Positions 35,286-47,100 of a DNA stretch of 64,000 nt are shown in pieces. The stretch spans positions 74,925,955 to 74,989,954 of the forward strand of contig NW_026262581.1 in the NCBI RefSeq assembly GCF_021869535.1, in the 5' to 3' direction. Under the pieces are notes generated by a model. It saw nothing but the letters and a program-made list of their open reading frames with translations, ran no database searches and was not told the DNA's origin. The stretch is from Mytilus californianus (lineage: Eukaryota; Mollusca; Bivalvia; Mytilida; Mytilidae). Made by a program: the position numbers and the translations under genes. How positions within the stretch are numbered: position 1 is the first letter of the stretch; each line of letters starts with the position of its first letter.

Positions 35286-36030
35286 TGTTTTACGTGGTAT
35301 GATTGCGAATGAGGCAACTATCCAACGGAGTCCAAATAATAACGGATTTAAGGAATTATAGATCCGCATACGGACTTCAACAATAAGCAAAACCCATAAC
35401 ATAAAAGGTTCCGACATAACAAAATGTGAAACAATTCAAACGAAAAAAAAAGAAAAAAACAACGGCCTGATTTATAACAGAGCAATAAACGAAAAACAAA
35501 TATGACAGACAGCAACCAACGACAACCACTGTATTACATACTCCTGACTATGGATTAAAATTGAGAATGGAAATGGGGAATGTGTCAAAGAGACAACAAC
35601 CCGACCATAGATCAGACAACGGCCGAAGGCCACCAATGGGTCTTCAATGCAGCGAGAAACTCCCGCACCCGGAGGCGTCCTTCAGCTGGCCCCTAAACAA
35701 ATATGTATACTAGTTCAGTGATAATGGACGCCATACTAAACTCCAAATTATACACAAGAAACTAAAATTAAAAATGATACAAGACTAAAAAAGGCCAGAG
35801 GCTCCTGATTTGGGACAGGCGCAAAAATGCGGCGGGGTTAAACATGTTTTTTTGAGATCTCAACCCTTCCCCTATACCTCTAGCCAATGTAGAAAAAACA
35901 AACGTACAACAGTACGCACAGTAAAACTCAGTTCAAGAGAAGTCCGAGTCCGATGTCAGAATAAGAAACAAAAGAAAATAAACAAAATGACAATAATACA
36001 TAAATAACAACAGACTACTAGCAGTTACTG
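35286..36030 (+). repeat. Composite mussel repeat
   Basis: It starts as a diverged copy of the 4,606 repeat (TTTACGTGGTATGATTGCG, CATAACATAAAAGGTTCCGA). From 35,560 it continues as another common unit (GGAATGTGTCAAAGAGACAA, CCGAAGGCCACCAATGGGTC, GAGAAACTCCCGCACCCGGA), then returns to GGCTCCTGATTTGGGACAGG and GGCGGGGTTAAACATG. Confidence 0.75.
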
Positions 36031-36244
36031 ACATGCCAGCTCCAGACCTCAATTAAACTGATTGAAAGATTATGTCTTCATCATATGAATATCAGGCACA
36101 ATCCCTCCTGTTAGGGGTTTAGTATTATACCGTCTTTGCTGACTTTAGTATTTGGTAGCAATTTGAAAACAAATTTGCAATATAGTGTGTTTATATCTTT
36201 TCATATAATCAAGTCTTAATTGAAAACAACGTTCAAACCTATGA
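36031..36244. other. Spacer, no gene recognised
   Basis: Short stretch between repeats. Nothing seen. Confidence 0.35.
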
Positions 36245-36432
36245 TTGCGTTGGATAAAAACCGCATTTTTTATACGTGTGCATGCAAAACAAATTTCTTG
36301 GTAGAGAGGTCTAAATACAGCACTAACAACATTTTCCAAAAGACCAAAAAAGTGAAAAAGTATATTTTAACAAAACGCATTTGACTAGCAGGTCGAACAA
36401 CGGATGTTCTTAAACCCTGCTGACTGCCATAT
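36245..36432 (-). repeat. Dispersed repeat, inverse copy of 57,815-57,985
   Basis: The stretch from AAAACCGCATTTTTTATACG through TGCATGCAAAACAAATTTCT, GTCTAAATACAGCACTAAC and GCATTTGACTAGCAGGTCGA to CCCTGCTGACTGCCA is the inverse of the later sequence, with few differences. Confidence 0.8.
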
Positions 36433-37084
36433 AATCATATATATATATGTATATATTCTTTGGAATTAACGCTGACTTGAAAGATGCTTTAACATATAAA
36501 CATGTAAAGTGCTTAGTTTCTTTTTGGTGGTAATCAGGATCACGTTTGGAATATTTGAAGGCCAAGTTGTTTTGAATTCAGCTCTTTCTATGTTTACCTT
36601 TGGTTCTTATTAGGCAACAGATAATTACTTGTAATATGAAATGGAGAGGCTAACGCATAGTCTGTGTTGGGTTTAAATTGTGGTATGAATAAGATAAAAT
36701 ATCACAGATTCGTTACACAAATAAAGATTATATAAACATGTATCTTTGTCTGAAAAATAAACTCGAAGATGGATAAAAGGGGATCGAATGTAGAACCCAT
36801 TGAGACAGCAACCACCAAGACCGAAAACACAATACACATATAGAGGTCAACCTACGCTCTTCAACCAATCATAGAGAAGTGTCTATACGAAAGGAAATTT
36901 TTAAAATCGCTCAGACATTTGAAAACTTTGGAAAATATTAAACACAGACCATCAAAGATCTGCCATTTATTAATACAAAATTCCATAAATACAATGTACT
37001 GATTAGATGGATATGTTTCAATTGTTGTCATCATAATCTCGTCCTCTTTTCCTTAAATGTGACATCACCAAATTAAACTTTTCA

Positions 37085-37865
37085 CCGAGTTTTTATATCA
37101 TCTAGGTCCAGTCTGTGGTTAAGTTTTTTTTTAGACATCAATAACCTTGTTAAAATCTTTATGGAATTTTATGAAACTTGGACTGAAGCTTTTCATGATT
37201 TAATGAGACTCAGAGTATCTAGAGCAAAATTTTTATTTTGTTTTTATTTTTTGGTATTTTGATGATAAATAGACTTATGTATTTTGCAGTCAACATTTAG
37301 ATAAAGTCTAAGGTTAAAGTTTTGCACGCACCTGTATCTTCGTTAAACCTTTATGGAATTTTATGAATCTTGGACAGAAGCTTTTTTATGATCAAAATTT
37401 GGTATCCAGAACAACATGTTGACAATATTGTCCATTTTCCGTAATTTACTGATAAATGGACTTTATTTTTTTGCAGTTAGAATTTAGATACAGTCTAAAG
37501 TTATAAAGTTTTTCCCTATTCAATATCTTTGACAAACCTTCATGGAATTTAACATAACGTGGACAGATCCTTCTCCATGATAGAAAAAAAAAACAGTATC
37601 CAGAGCAAAATGAAGAATTTATTTTCTCCTTTTCCCGTGTTTTATTGATAAATGGACCTAGTTTTTTATACTTAACATTTATATACAGTCTGTGGTAATT
37701 TCTAAACTTGAATATACCGCTTCTTCTTGAGTCAGAGACAGCATTTAGGGCAACATTTCAATGTATTGTTTTTTGAATTTTTTTTTCATATTTTACTGAT
37801 AAATTGACTTAGTTTTATTTCGCAGTTAACAATTAGATTCAGTTAGTTTTGCAGTTAACCTAAAG
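37085..37865 (+). repeat. ~185-bp tandem repeat, four units
   Basis: Each unit has TTTATGGAATTTTATGAA, CTTGGACAGAAGCTTTT, a TATCCAGAGCAAAATG segment, GATAAATGGACTTA and AACATTTAGATAAAGTCTAA. Units start near 37,090, 37,300, 37,480 and 37,660. No coding signal. Confidence 0.7.
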
Positions 37866-37869
37866 AAAC

Positions 37870-38075
37870 AGTGCGATGCGTTTTGTGTTCGTACCGACAG
37901 ACAAAGCAGCCAACATTTTGGATATACGGTATCCTAATTTATTCGCTGATGTTTTAGAGCTTGTAAACTTAGATACAATCCAAGTATATATTCTCTATTC
38001 CGAAAGCAATACAGCTTATAGGTATCAATATTACATTAAATATAGTAAGCATCACATAGTACAATAAAGTAATTC
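37870..38075 (+). mobile_element. Possible Penelope-like N-terminal fragment
   Basis: The plus-strand frame begins with MRFVFVPTDKAANI, which resembles the VPTDKA-NN stretch near the start of Penelope-like proteins. The remainder does not align. Very short and unsure. Confidence 0.35.
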
Positions 38076-38159
38076 ATTAATATACAATCCATACAATTTA
38101 AAACGAATCTAGGAGCATGATATTAATTAATACAATTTAACAACCTTGAAGTATGATAT

Positions 38160-41100
38160 ACACATTCAACAATTACGAATGTTTTCGGCAATACATAAAT
38201 ACTTCCCAAAATTTTTAAGTTTTTTTATATTACGAACAGATAACAATTGTATAAGTTTAAATACTGATGCATTTCTCCAATAATAAGGCTTCATACGATA
38301 CTTTATATCTACATTTGAAATACATTCCAAAATAAAATTATATTCATCCTCAACAGAATTACAGTTGCACAAATAACATATTCTAGCGTTTCTGTTTATA
38401 TTTAAAAGCCTTCCAGTTTCAATGTTCAAGTTATGTGCATGTAAACGGTACTTGCTTATTAATAGTTTATATTGAAAATTAACAGGTCTAATAAGATAAA
38501 ACTGCAATCCATGACTGTCATATATGTATTTGTAAAACTGACATTTAGAAGACTCCTAAAAAAATGACATTGCTTCAATAATAAATCTATCAGTAACACG
38601 CTGTTTGAAATCAGCTATAAAACATCTACATTTAAAAAAATTTGTGTCAACCATACATTACTTAAGCCATAATTACATAATGAATCTCCTTTCTTACAAG
38701 ACCAAATCAATTTATTTTACTTTTTACATTGCTAACCTCCAGCATTTCTGCATAACAAGTTTTCAAAATACAATTGTCAGTTTTTAACAATTTACACCAA
38801 TATTTCATCATTTTACAGTAACTCTGTACATGCAATGGGACTCTACCTAGTGTTATTTGTAGTACTCTTTATTACTTTCAAAATCCTCTTTAAAAAATAT
38901 AAGTGAAGAGTTTCAATGTCAATTGCTTTATGATACCCCCACACTTCACTACCATATTACACTATGCTGGAAACATATGTTTCAAATAGAGACAGTATTG
39001 TCTCTGTATTAAGCTAGTCTTCTTGAATTTTACTAAATAAACTGAAAGCAGCCTTTTTACCTTGATTTGACAGCATTTTCTCTGAGTATTAGTTAAAAAC
39101 CATTATAATTTAACAGCATACCCATTTATATAAATTCATCACATAACTCAATGTTTTCTCCATTAGTGAACCATTTTTCTTCTGGTTTGATAACACCTCT
39201 GTTTCTAAATGCAACAATCTTAGTTTTTAACATATTTATATGCAAGAGGGACGAAAGATACCAGAGGGACAGTCAAACTCATAGATCGAAAACAAACTGA
39301 CAACGCCATGGCCAAAAATAAAAAGACAAACAGACAAATAATAGTACAGATGACACAACATAGAAAACTAAAGACTAAGCAACACGAACCCCACCAAAAA
39401 CTGGGGGTGGTCTCAGGTGGTCCGGAAGGGTAAGCAGATCCTGCTCCACATGTGGCACCCGTCGTGTTGCTTATGTTATTACAAATCCGGTAAATAGTCT
39501 AATTCGGTAGGTCACATTCGTGAAAAGGGAAGGGTATTATAGTTACGACATGAGGAACATATCCGATATCATCTGTGAAACGGTTATTCCATAACGGTCA
39601 ACCAACTCGTGATGGCGTCCGTGAAATTTACGAAGGGATGATTTCAACTTCACCATTTGGAACTCTTGGTTTAATAGCTTCCTTGTGAGCAGCAATCCTC
39701 TATCAAGGAAATCATGATAGGAAATACAAGCCCAGGAATATCGTATCAATTGGGAGATATATACTCCGTATGCAGGCGCTGCTGGAATGTTGCTACATAG
39801 AAATGGAAAGTTCACAATTGGGAAGCTGAAACCATCTCTTTTGTCGTAAAGTTTTGTTTTCAACCGACCCTCATTGTCAATTTCTAGATGTAAGTCAAGA
39901 TATGAGGAAGACTTAACTGTATCTGTAGTATCCTTTATCTCTAGTTCGATGGGATAGATTCGTTCAACATAGTCACCAAATTTTGTATTATTTAGTGAGA
40001 GAACATCACCTATATAGCGGAACGTAAAAATAAAGGATATTGTTAACTTTTTATCTTTCTTCCTAAGAAGTTCCTGTATGAAGTCAGCCTCATAATAATA
40101 AAGAAACAAGTCGGCAAGAATAGGGGCACAATTGGTTCCCATTGGAATTCCGTCAGTCTGTTGAAAAACGCGTCCTCCAAACGTAACAAATATGTTGTCA
40201 ATCAAGAAATCAAGCATCTTGATAATGTCAGTTTCAGAGAATTTTTTGTTTGAATCAGAGTGATTCTTTACAAAGTAGGATTTATCCCTCCCCAAGACAA
40301 GATACTACGTTCGCCATTCTTTTTAATGAAACAAAGTAATACCAACTCTTTCAATTTGTCTTTTAGTTTGGAATGGGGAATACTTGTGTAAAGTATAGAA
40401 AAGTCAAATGTTTTAATACTATTGCAAGATGAGAGAGTCTTAGATTGTATGTACTCTAAAAGATCTTTGGAATTTTTTAGTATCCACATCTGATTCACGC
40501 CACCTCTAGAATAGGCAGTTTCACAATAACTTTGGAGCCCGGCTTTGATTGCTGATAAAATTATACCCTTCAGATTTCAAAGATTGAGCATTCTCATGTC
40601 ATACGATTGACAACCCTGTTTTATCAATTCTATTTCAATGTCATTGACATACATAGCATATAAAAAAGGTGATAACGATTCTCCTTGCATTAGACCAATG
40701 TCACAGTTAAAAAAACTCAGAAAAACTTCCCTTATGTTTAACACATGATTTCATGTCAGAATACATAGATTTTATTAAATTTAACAATTTTCCGGTTATA
40801 CCACATTTTACTAATTTCATCCATAATTTAAAATGCTTAACACTGTCAAAAGCCTTTTTATAATCAATAAAACAACAATATAACCTTTTCCGTTTCACAA
40901 AGATTTTGATATGTTGGAATGAACAGCACATATTGCATCACGAGTTCCGTGGCCAGGTCTAAATCCAAGCTGTGCGTATGTGATAATACAGTATTTATCG
41001 CTCCATTTCAGCTGTCTGGTTGGTATTGTTAGTAGCTGTAAATGTTTTTCCTATATGAGACACTAATAATATACCTCGATTATTTCCAGAGTCATTAACG

Positions 41101-41190
41101 GGACCTTTTTCGGCACTATTATACATTTCACCTAGAGCTCTGGGAAGAACCCAGTGCATAAAATTACATTAAAAAGTTTACACAATAAAG
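38160..41190 (-). mobile_element. Broken LINE interrupted by a Penelope-like insertion
   Basis: Read on the minus strand. 41,190-40,930 gives degraded GPVNDSGNNRGILLVSHIGK-like sequence. 40,931-40,707 gives RLYCCFIDYKKAFDSVKHFK. Then come CDIGLMQGESLSPFLYAMYV (about 40,700-40,620) and, beyond the insertion, MLKTKIVAFRNRGVIKPEEK (39,240 leftwards), with a C-terminal part at 38,166-38,507 (RYLHAHNLNIETGRL-like, ICYLCNC). These are reverse-transcriptase motifs A and B and the region after motif C of a non-LTR retrotransposon unlike the L1/Tx1 copy at 12,586. The YADD box itself is lost around the insertion point. Many stops. Confidence 0.75.
39243..40563 (-). mobile_element. Penelope-like element, copy 2, inserted in LINE
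   Basis: It contains SIKTFDFSILYTSIPHSKLK (motif A region, about 40,370-40,430) and a 250-residue frame (39,543-40,295) with TDGIPMGTNCAPILADLFLY (motif B), RYIGDVLSL (motif C with Gly replacing the first catalytic Asp), SSYLDLHLEID and CSNIPAAPAYGVYISQLIRY. A frameshift near 40,290 separates the two parts. The 3' flank up to 39,243 matches that of copy 1 at 7,331. No GIY-YIG domain is present in this copy. Inactive. Confidence 0.8.
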
Positions 41191-41229
41191 GTAATAGTAC
41201 TGGCATGCTTTCAATAATGTATTCCTTCA

Positions 41230-42030
41230 CGATTTTGTAAGCTTATTTATTCTTTGAATAAACTTATTCTAAAATGTTATCAATTTAACACTGTAATAAG
41301 ATTTTTGAACATTGTTTTTATCGGTACTATAATCATTAATTTTGTTATCAATCAGTAATCAACACTTATGTTCTACGTCCTGCCGATGCTTATATTTTGG
41401 CATTTCAAATATTTACCTACAAGGTTATGTTTTCTTAGACTATTTTAACAATTTAGTCTTCATACTCAATCCATTGCATGCATGCTGATTGATATTTTGT
41501 CTTGGATACATGCATGATATATTTTTTATTAGTTGTTATTGGCTTTGGAGTAGCTTTCAGTAACTGAAAGTACTCTCAGATCAGTATTTTGTGTCTTTAG
41601 TGTTTTTTTAATTTTTTTTTTTGTGCTTTGTATAGGTCTGATGAGTCTAGCCCTTTCACAACTAATCTTATAGTTTGTTCATACGTTATGCTGTCACACC
41701 ATTGTCCCACACTAGGAGAGAGTTTGGTGCTAACAAACAGGTTTAACCCCGCCACATTCCTTATGTACATACCTGTCCCAAATATTTTGGTGCTGTATAT
41801 CATATTTGCTTTTCGTTTTTGTTTTTTTACATAAATTAGGCAGTTGTTTTTCTCGTTTGCATTTTTTTTTTATATTTTGTAATGTTTGGGTCTTATATAT
41901 CTTACCATAATATTTTTTTTATTGTTGAAGGCCGTACGGTGACCTATAGTTGATAACATCTACGTCAATTTGGTCTCGGGTGGAGAGTTGTATTATTGGC
42001 AATCATACCACATCGCCTTATTTTAACTCC
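41230..42030 (+). repeat. Dispersed repeat ending in reversed mussel repeat
   Basis: Related along its length to 26,196-26,985 (AATAAACTTATTC, TTTATCGGTACTA, CCTGCCGATGCTT). Its end is the reversed 4,606 repeat: AGGCCGTACGGTGACCTATA and TTGGCAATCATACCACATC. The open frames at 41,597-41,834 on both strands are part of the repeat. Confidence 0.6.
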
Positions 42031-42269
42031 AGGTAACTTTTGCAGAAGCTTCTTCATAATCAAAAGATAGCAGCGTTGAATTTTGATGTTTTCCTTATTA
42101 AGTTGTCTGGTTTTTTTTCTTTTAAATAAAGTTTCTTTTTTGACTGTCAACATTAACTTTTACACGGAGAGCAGCACCCAAAACCCTTTACGATTTTTGA
42201 TGGCGATGGCAGTACATAAAACACGTATATAATAATTACATAATGTAAAACAATAGTTATATAAACTGT

Positions 42270-43190
42270 TAACACAGAGATATGTCTCGCCTTTTTGTAA
42301 TTTTGATAATGCAAATGTTGAAATTAAAAAAGCAACACTTTAACATGTAAATTATGCAAATATTCAAAGTCAATGAACCATGACTGACGGTACATGGCTA
42401 AACAATCTCCATATAAATGAGATGTGCCAATGCTAATACAACTGCATACCAAATACCATTGACTTATCATAAGCCGTTCCCTTTAAACAAACCTAAACAC
42501 AAACATTAACTTGTAAACTATGTAAAAGTTTCAAAGTCAATGAACCATGATGAGGGGGTGGGGCTATATAATCTCCATGGAAACGAGACTTGCAAATGCC
42601 AATAAATTTGCATACCAAATATCATTGACTTAAATTAACATTAGCGGTTCATCTTAAACTGATCTAATCACAAACTAATACATGTGAACTTAGCAAAAGT
42701 ATTAAAGTCAATAGACCATGATTGAGGAGGCGGGGCCAAATATTCTCCATGGAAATGAGATGTGTTAATCCTTATACAACTGCATACCCATTAACATTGG
42801 CCTACCACTAATGGTTCCCCTTGAACTTACCTAATCACAAACTAATACATGTAAACTAAGCAAAAGTTTCAAAGTCAATAGACCATGACTGAGGGGGCGG
42901 AGCCAAATAATCTCCATGGAAATGAAATATGCCAATGCTTATACAACTGCATACCAAATATCATTGACCTACCACTAGTGGTTCCCCATAAACTGACCTA
43001 GTCACAAACTAATACATGTAAACTAAGCAAAAGTTTCAAAGTCAATAGACCATGACTGAGGGGGCAGGGCCAAATAATCTCCGTGGAAATAAGATGTCCC
43101 AATGCTAATACAACTAAATACTGCCGCCTCCGGAAACAGCATACATATGTCTCGCTTTTTGATTCCGCCAAGGCGAGACAAAAAACTAAA
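42270..43190. mobile_element. Element with five ~180-bp tandem units
   Basis: It opens with GATATGTCTCGCCTTTTTG and closes with CATATGTCTCGCTTTTTGAT and CCGCCAAGGCGAGAC. In between are about five units with TTTCAAAGTCAATAGACCATGA, GGGGGCGGGGCCAAATAATC-like words, TCTCCATGGAAATGAGATG and ACAACTGCATACCAAATA. It has the same general plan as 22,015-22,900. Confidence 0.65.
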
Positions 43191-44076
43191 CGATATATGG
43201 GTTAAAGGTCTGCTACAACAACTTTTTATATACTATGATGTGTGATAACAACCCAGCGACTTAAAATTACAATAATAATATAAAAGCAAGTGTCTATACA
43301 ACATATCAAGCCGTAAATCGTCTGGAAACCAACGATTTAACAAGGACTTTTTTTTCACCTCACACACTCCTTCTTTGTTATTGATACTTGTCTTATAAGC
43401 AGTTGCAAAATAGATTGTTTATTTACTTCACATATTAAGTGTTCAGCTGAATACGACGGACTTGTTTATGTAAATTTTGCCCTTAAACATTTTTAAATAC
43501 ATATTTGCCAAATTGGTTTAGATTACCACTGAAGATTAAACGAAATGAAATGTTGATGTATGAGTTACTGGAAATCTTGGGAATAACAAACTCAAACCAT
43601 AGTTTCATATAGAAATGAATTGAACAAACTCGACTTACTCGCTACAATAAAAGATTTGTGAAAAAAGTATGTAAGAAAAAGAGAATATACGGGAAATTAC
43701 TTGTTTAAATTAATAATAATAAACAAAAATTAAAAGAGTACATACACAAATATATTTTAAATTGCAGTTTACTCTAAATTTTTAAACTGGAATTTTCTAT
43801 TGAAACCACAAAAAGTAACAATTCTGAATTGTTTTAAAGGAAGAAGCTTGTGTTATACAATGCAGTAATTTATAAGTAATGTTGTGAAAACTTGAGTATG
43901 AGGAACAATGAAGGAAATATTACATCCGTGTGATAACAACAATTTTCCTTGAATATGTTGGGTGTTCCTTCCTTTTTTTATTAAGCTGATTAACCTTAAG
44001 CTTCATATCTCTAAAATAACGGAAAAAATAAGAGGAATAATATAGTTGTGTGATCAAAAACTTCCTGTTCATAGAG
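43191..44076. other. Upstream region of the EGF-lectin gene
   Basis: AT-rich sequence without exons or recognised repeats. Confidence 0.45.
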
Positions 44077-44083
44077 TATAAAA
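44077..44083 (+). promoter_or_regulatory. TATA box of the EGF-lectin gene
   Basis: TATAAAA, 47 bp upstream of the start codon at 44,124. A start site near 44,107 would leave a leader of under 20 nt. Confidence 0.6.
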
Positions 44084-44123
44084 TCAAATCATTTCTCACT
44101 ATATCTACTACTTGCTACTCAAC

Positions 44124-47100
44124 ATGACTACGCAGTCCATCATCGTAGTGGTTATTCTTTTTGCTGTGTGCAGTGGTAGAACAATACAGCAGAGAGAAAA
44201 TGGGTTCTCTTTTACTGGTAACAAATGTGTGAGCTGTGCAAATGTTACAGGTAATTCATAATAATGACTAACTTTTAACACTGATATTTCACATAGTAAT
44301 GTTTGAAATATATATCATGTATATACAACAAATGAAAATTGAATTTCTAATTTATCATTTTTGTCGGCATTTTATCTTCCAATAGACGAGAGTCTGGGAG
44401 GGTTTCACATAATAGAGAATATTGGGCCAAATGTACAGAAAAAAATCAACCCTCCAAAAAAAAGAAAAGAGAAATATAGGATAGAAAATAAAGAAAAGAG
44501 AGATATGGAGTGCAGAAATACAGAAAAAAAAAGAGAGTAATGGGCAAACATATCATTAATAGAGAAAAATTACCTAAACATTAAAGAATACAGAAATGAA
44601 GAACCCCATCCAGACCCTAATAAATTCCATTGTCTTATTTTTTAATTTTTTATCAATTACGAATATTTACCAGGTTTAAGGAAAGAGTTGTCAAAGATGG
44701 CTACACTAATAGAAAAGATTGAAAAGACATGCAAAGTTAGAGGTATGCATCTATAATAAGAACCAGGTAAAAAATCAGCACACTCGTTCTAAACTAAATA
44801 AAGTAAAAATCTACGCATTTGGTGTTTGATCATGAAAACTAATTCATTATGAAATGCTTGGAAAAATTATAGTGATATATAAAGGCTATTTTTCAGTAAA
44901 TGTGTATTTTTTTTTGTTATTCAGAAAACAGGTTCACTACCAAAAAAGTTTATAGACTGCACCATACGCAGTATAAAATCAGACAGAAAACAGCGATATT
45001 AGTTCCATTATCAATATTAGAAGCGAAACAAATAATGAACAAAACGTTCACTGACCATGGCATGCTGTCTTTCACAGGCACATTACAATGTGGCTAGATG
45101 AGGGTCACGTGTCAGCATAATAATCAACATAAGATAGATTTGAAAAAAAGTATTGAGGGTAGTTAATATACCGAAATAGGTATCATGCTTTTCATTGGGA
45201 ATGGTTATTTCTAGTTTTTACCTTTTATCTCGAAACTATAATAGAATTGGTAAAAACTGTAAACAGCAAAATCTTTACAGTCTCTAGAAAAACTATGTAA
45301 TCTTAAATCGAGCATTAGGAGGGAGTTGTTTCAATGAAATAATATATTTTTGTTGCAGAGATCAATGAGTGTGAAGCCAAGCCATGTAAGCATGGAGGGA
45401 CCTGTAAAGACCAAGTCAATGGATACAAATGTTCATGTTTACCAGGATATGCTGGATCGAACTGTGAAATAGGTATTAATCGATCGGTATCATCATTTCC
45501 ATAAGGTATCAAATGTAGAAAAGAAGCATCTATATAAAGCAAATATATTTCAACAGGAACTAAGAGTATTAAAAAAAAAACAGCCAATCAAATATAATCC
45601 TATATAGTTTTTTGGCCTTAAATAATGATTTTTCAAACTTATTTCCAGTTTTAACCTTTTATCTCGAAACTATAATAGATTGGTAGAAACAACAAATGGC
45701 AAAATCTTAACAGTTGTGAGAATCAGGCTTTTAAAGACTCTTCTCTATGTCAGAAATCTATGTCTTCTTTAATCGGACAGTAGGAGGTGGTTACAACAAT
45801 TAGCAAGTGACTTCACAATTTTTTTAAGGAATTTTATGTTTTCGTTGCAGAGATTGATGAGTGTGCAGCCAAGCCATGTCAGCATGGAGGGACATGTAAA
45901 GACCAAGTCAATGGATACAAATGTTCGTGTTTACCAGGATATGCTGGACCAAACTGTGAAACGGGTAATAATCTATTTGTGTTTTGTCTTACCCATAAGG
46001 TAGTCCAAACATCTGAGATGATTTCTAAAAATAGAATATTGATTTGAATAAAAGACTTATTTATTATATATTTCTCTCTAACGTAATGACATCGACCAAG
46101 TTAATTATTTCATAGTGAAAGACATTTTTGAAAGGTCGTCATCTTTAGGTAATCTTTAATCCTACAATTTGAGGGGTAATGGCAACAATTTCATTTATAA
46201 AAATTATATATTTTTATGACAGATGTCAATGAGTGTGCAGCCAAGCCATGTCAGCATGGAGGGACATGTAAAGACCAAGTCAATGGATACAAATGTTCAT
46301 GTTTACCAGGACATGCTGGATCGAACTGTGAAATAGGTATTAATTAATCTACCGGTATCATTATTTCCATGATGTATCTAATGTAGGTAAGAAGCATCTA
46401 TATGAAGCCAATACATTTCAAGAGGTAATTAGAGTACTTAAACAAAAACAGGCATTCATATCTTGATACTTTATATATAAATATTTTGAGGTAAAACATC
46501 CATTTTCTCTCTGTCTTTCTATGTTAATGCAGCAAATATATGATAATGGTTTAAATCATAGTTATTTTTGAAATGTAATCAACATTTGAAAATTAATTTT
46601 TGCAAGTCTTCTTTAAAGTAGAATAGGTTATAAAGTTTTAATTAAAAATAATAATAGTAAAATTAAAATATATTCAGATAACAACCTAAAGTGTTTCAGT
46701 TATTTCTTTTGTCGTTTCATCTTCTAACAAAAAGATGCAAAAATTGACGGAAATCATTGAATGGCTCCTTACTTAGTTTGTTTTGTCTTAAATGGCGTTT
46801 GTTTTATCCTTATTTCTAGTTTTTGCCTATTATCTCAAAACTATAATAGATAGGTACAATGAATCAACAGCAAAATTTTAACATTGAGCGAATCAGGCTC
46901 TTATAAGTCTCTTGTTTATATCAGAATCTATGTCATCATTAAACGGACAGGGGGATGGAGTAATACCAATTATCATGTGACCTCAGAAATGTAAAGACCA
47001 AGTGAATAGATACAAATGTTCATGTTTATCAGGATATGCTGGATCAAACTGTGAAACAGGTTATAATCTATTGGTGTCATCTAATCCATAATGTAGCCCA

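Noticed and set aside
45315..45587. Minus-strand frames across the EGF exons (also 47,341-47,526 and 48,371-48,571)
   Set aside because: They are antisense readings of the repeated EGF exon, which is why they look alike.
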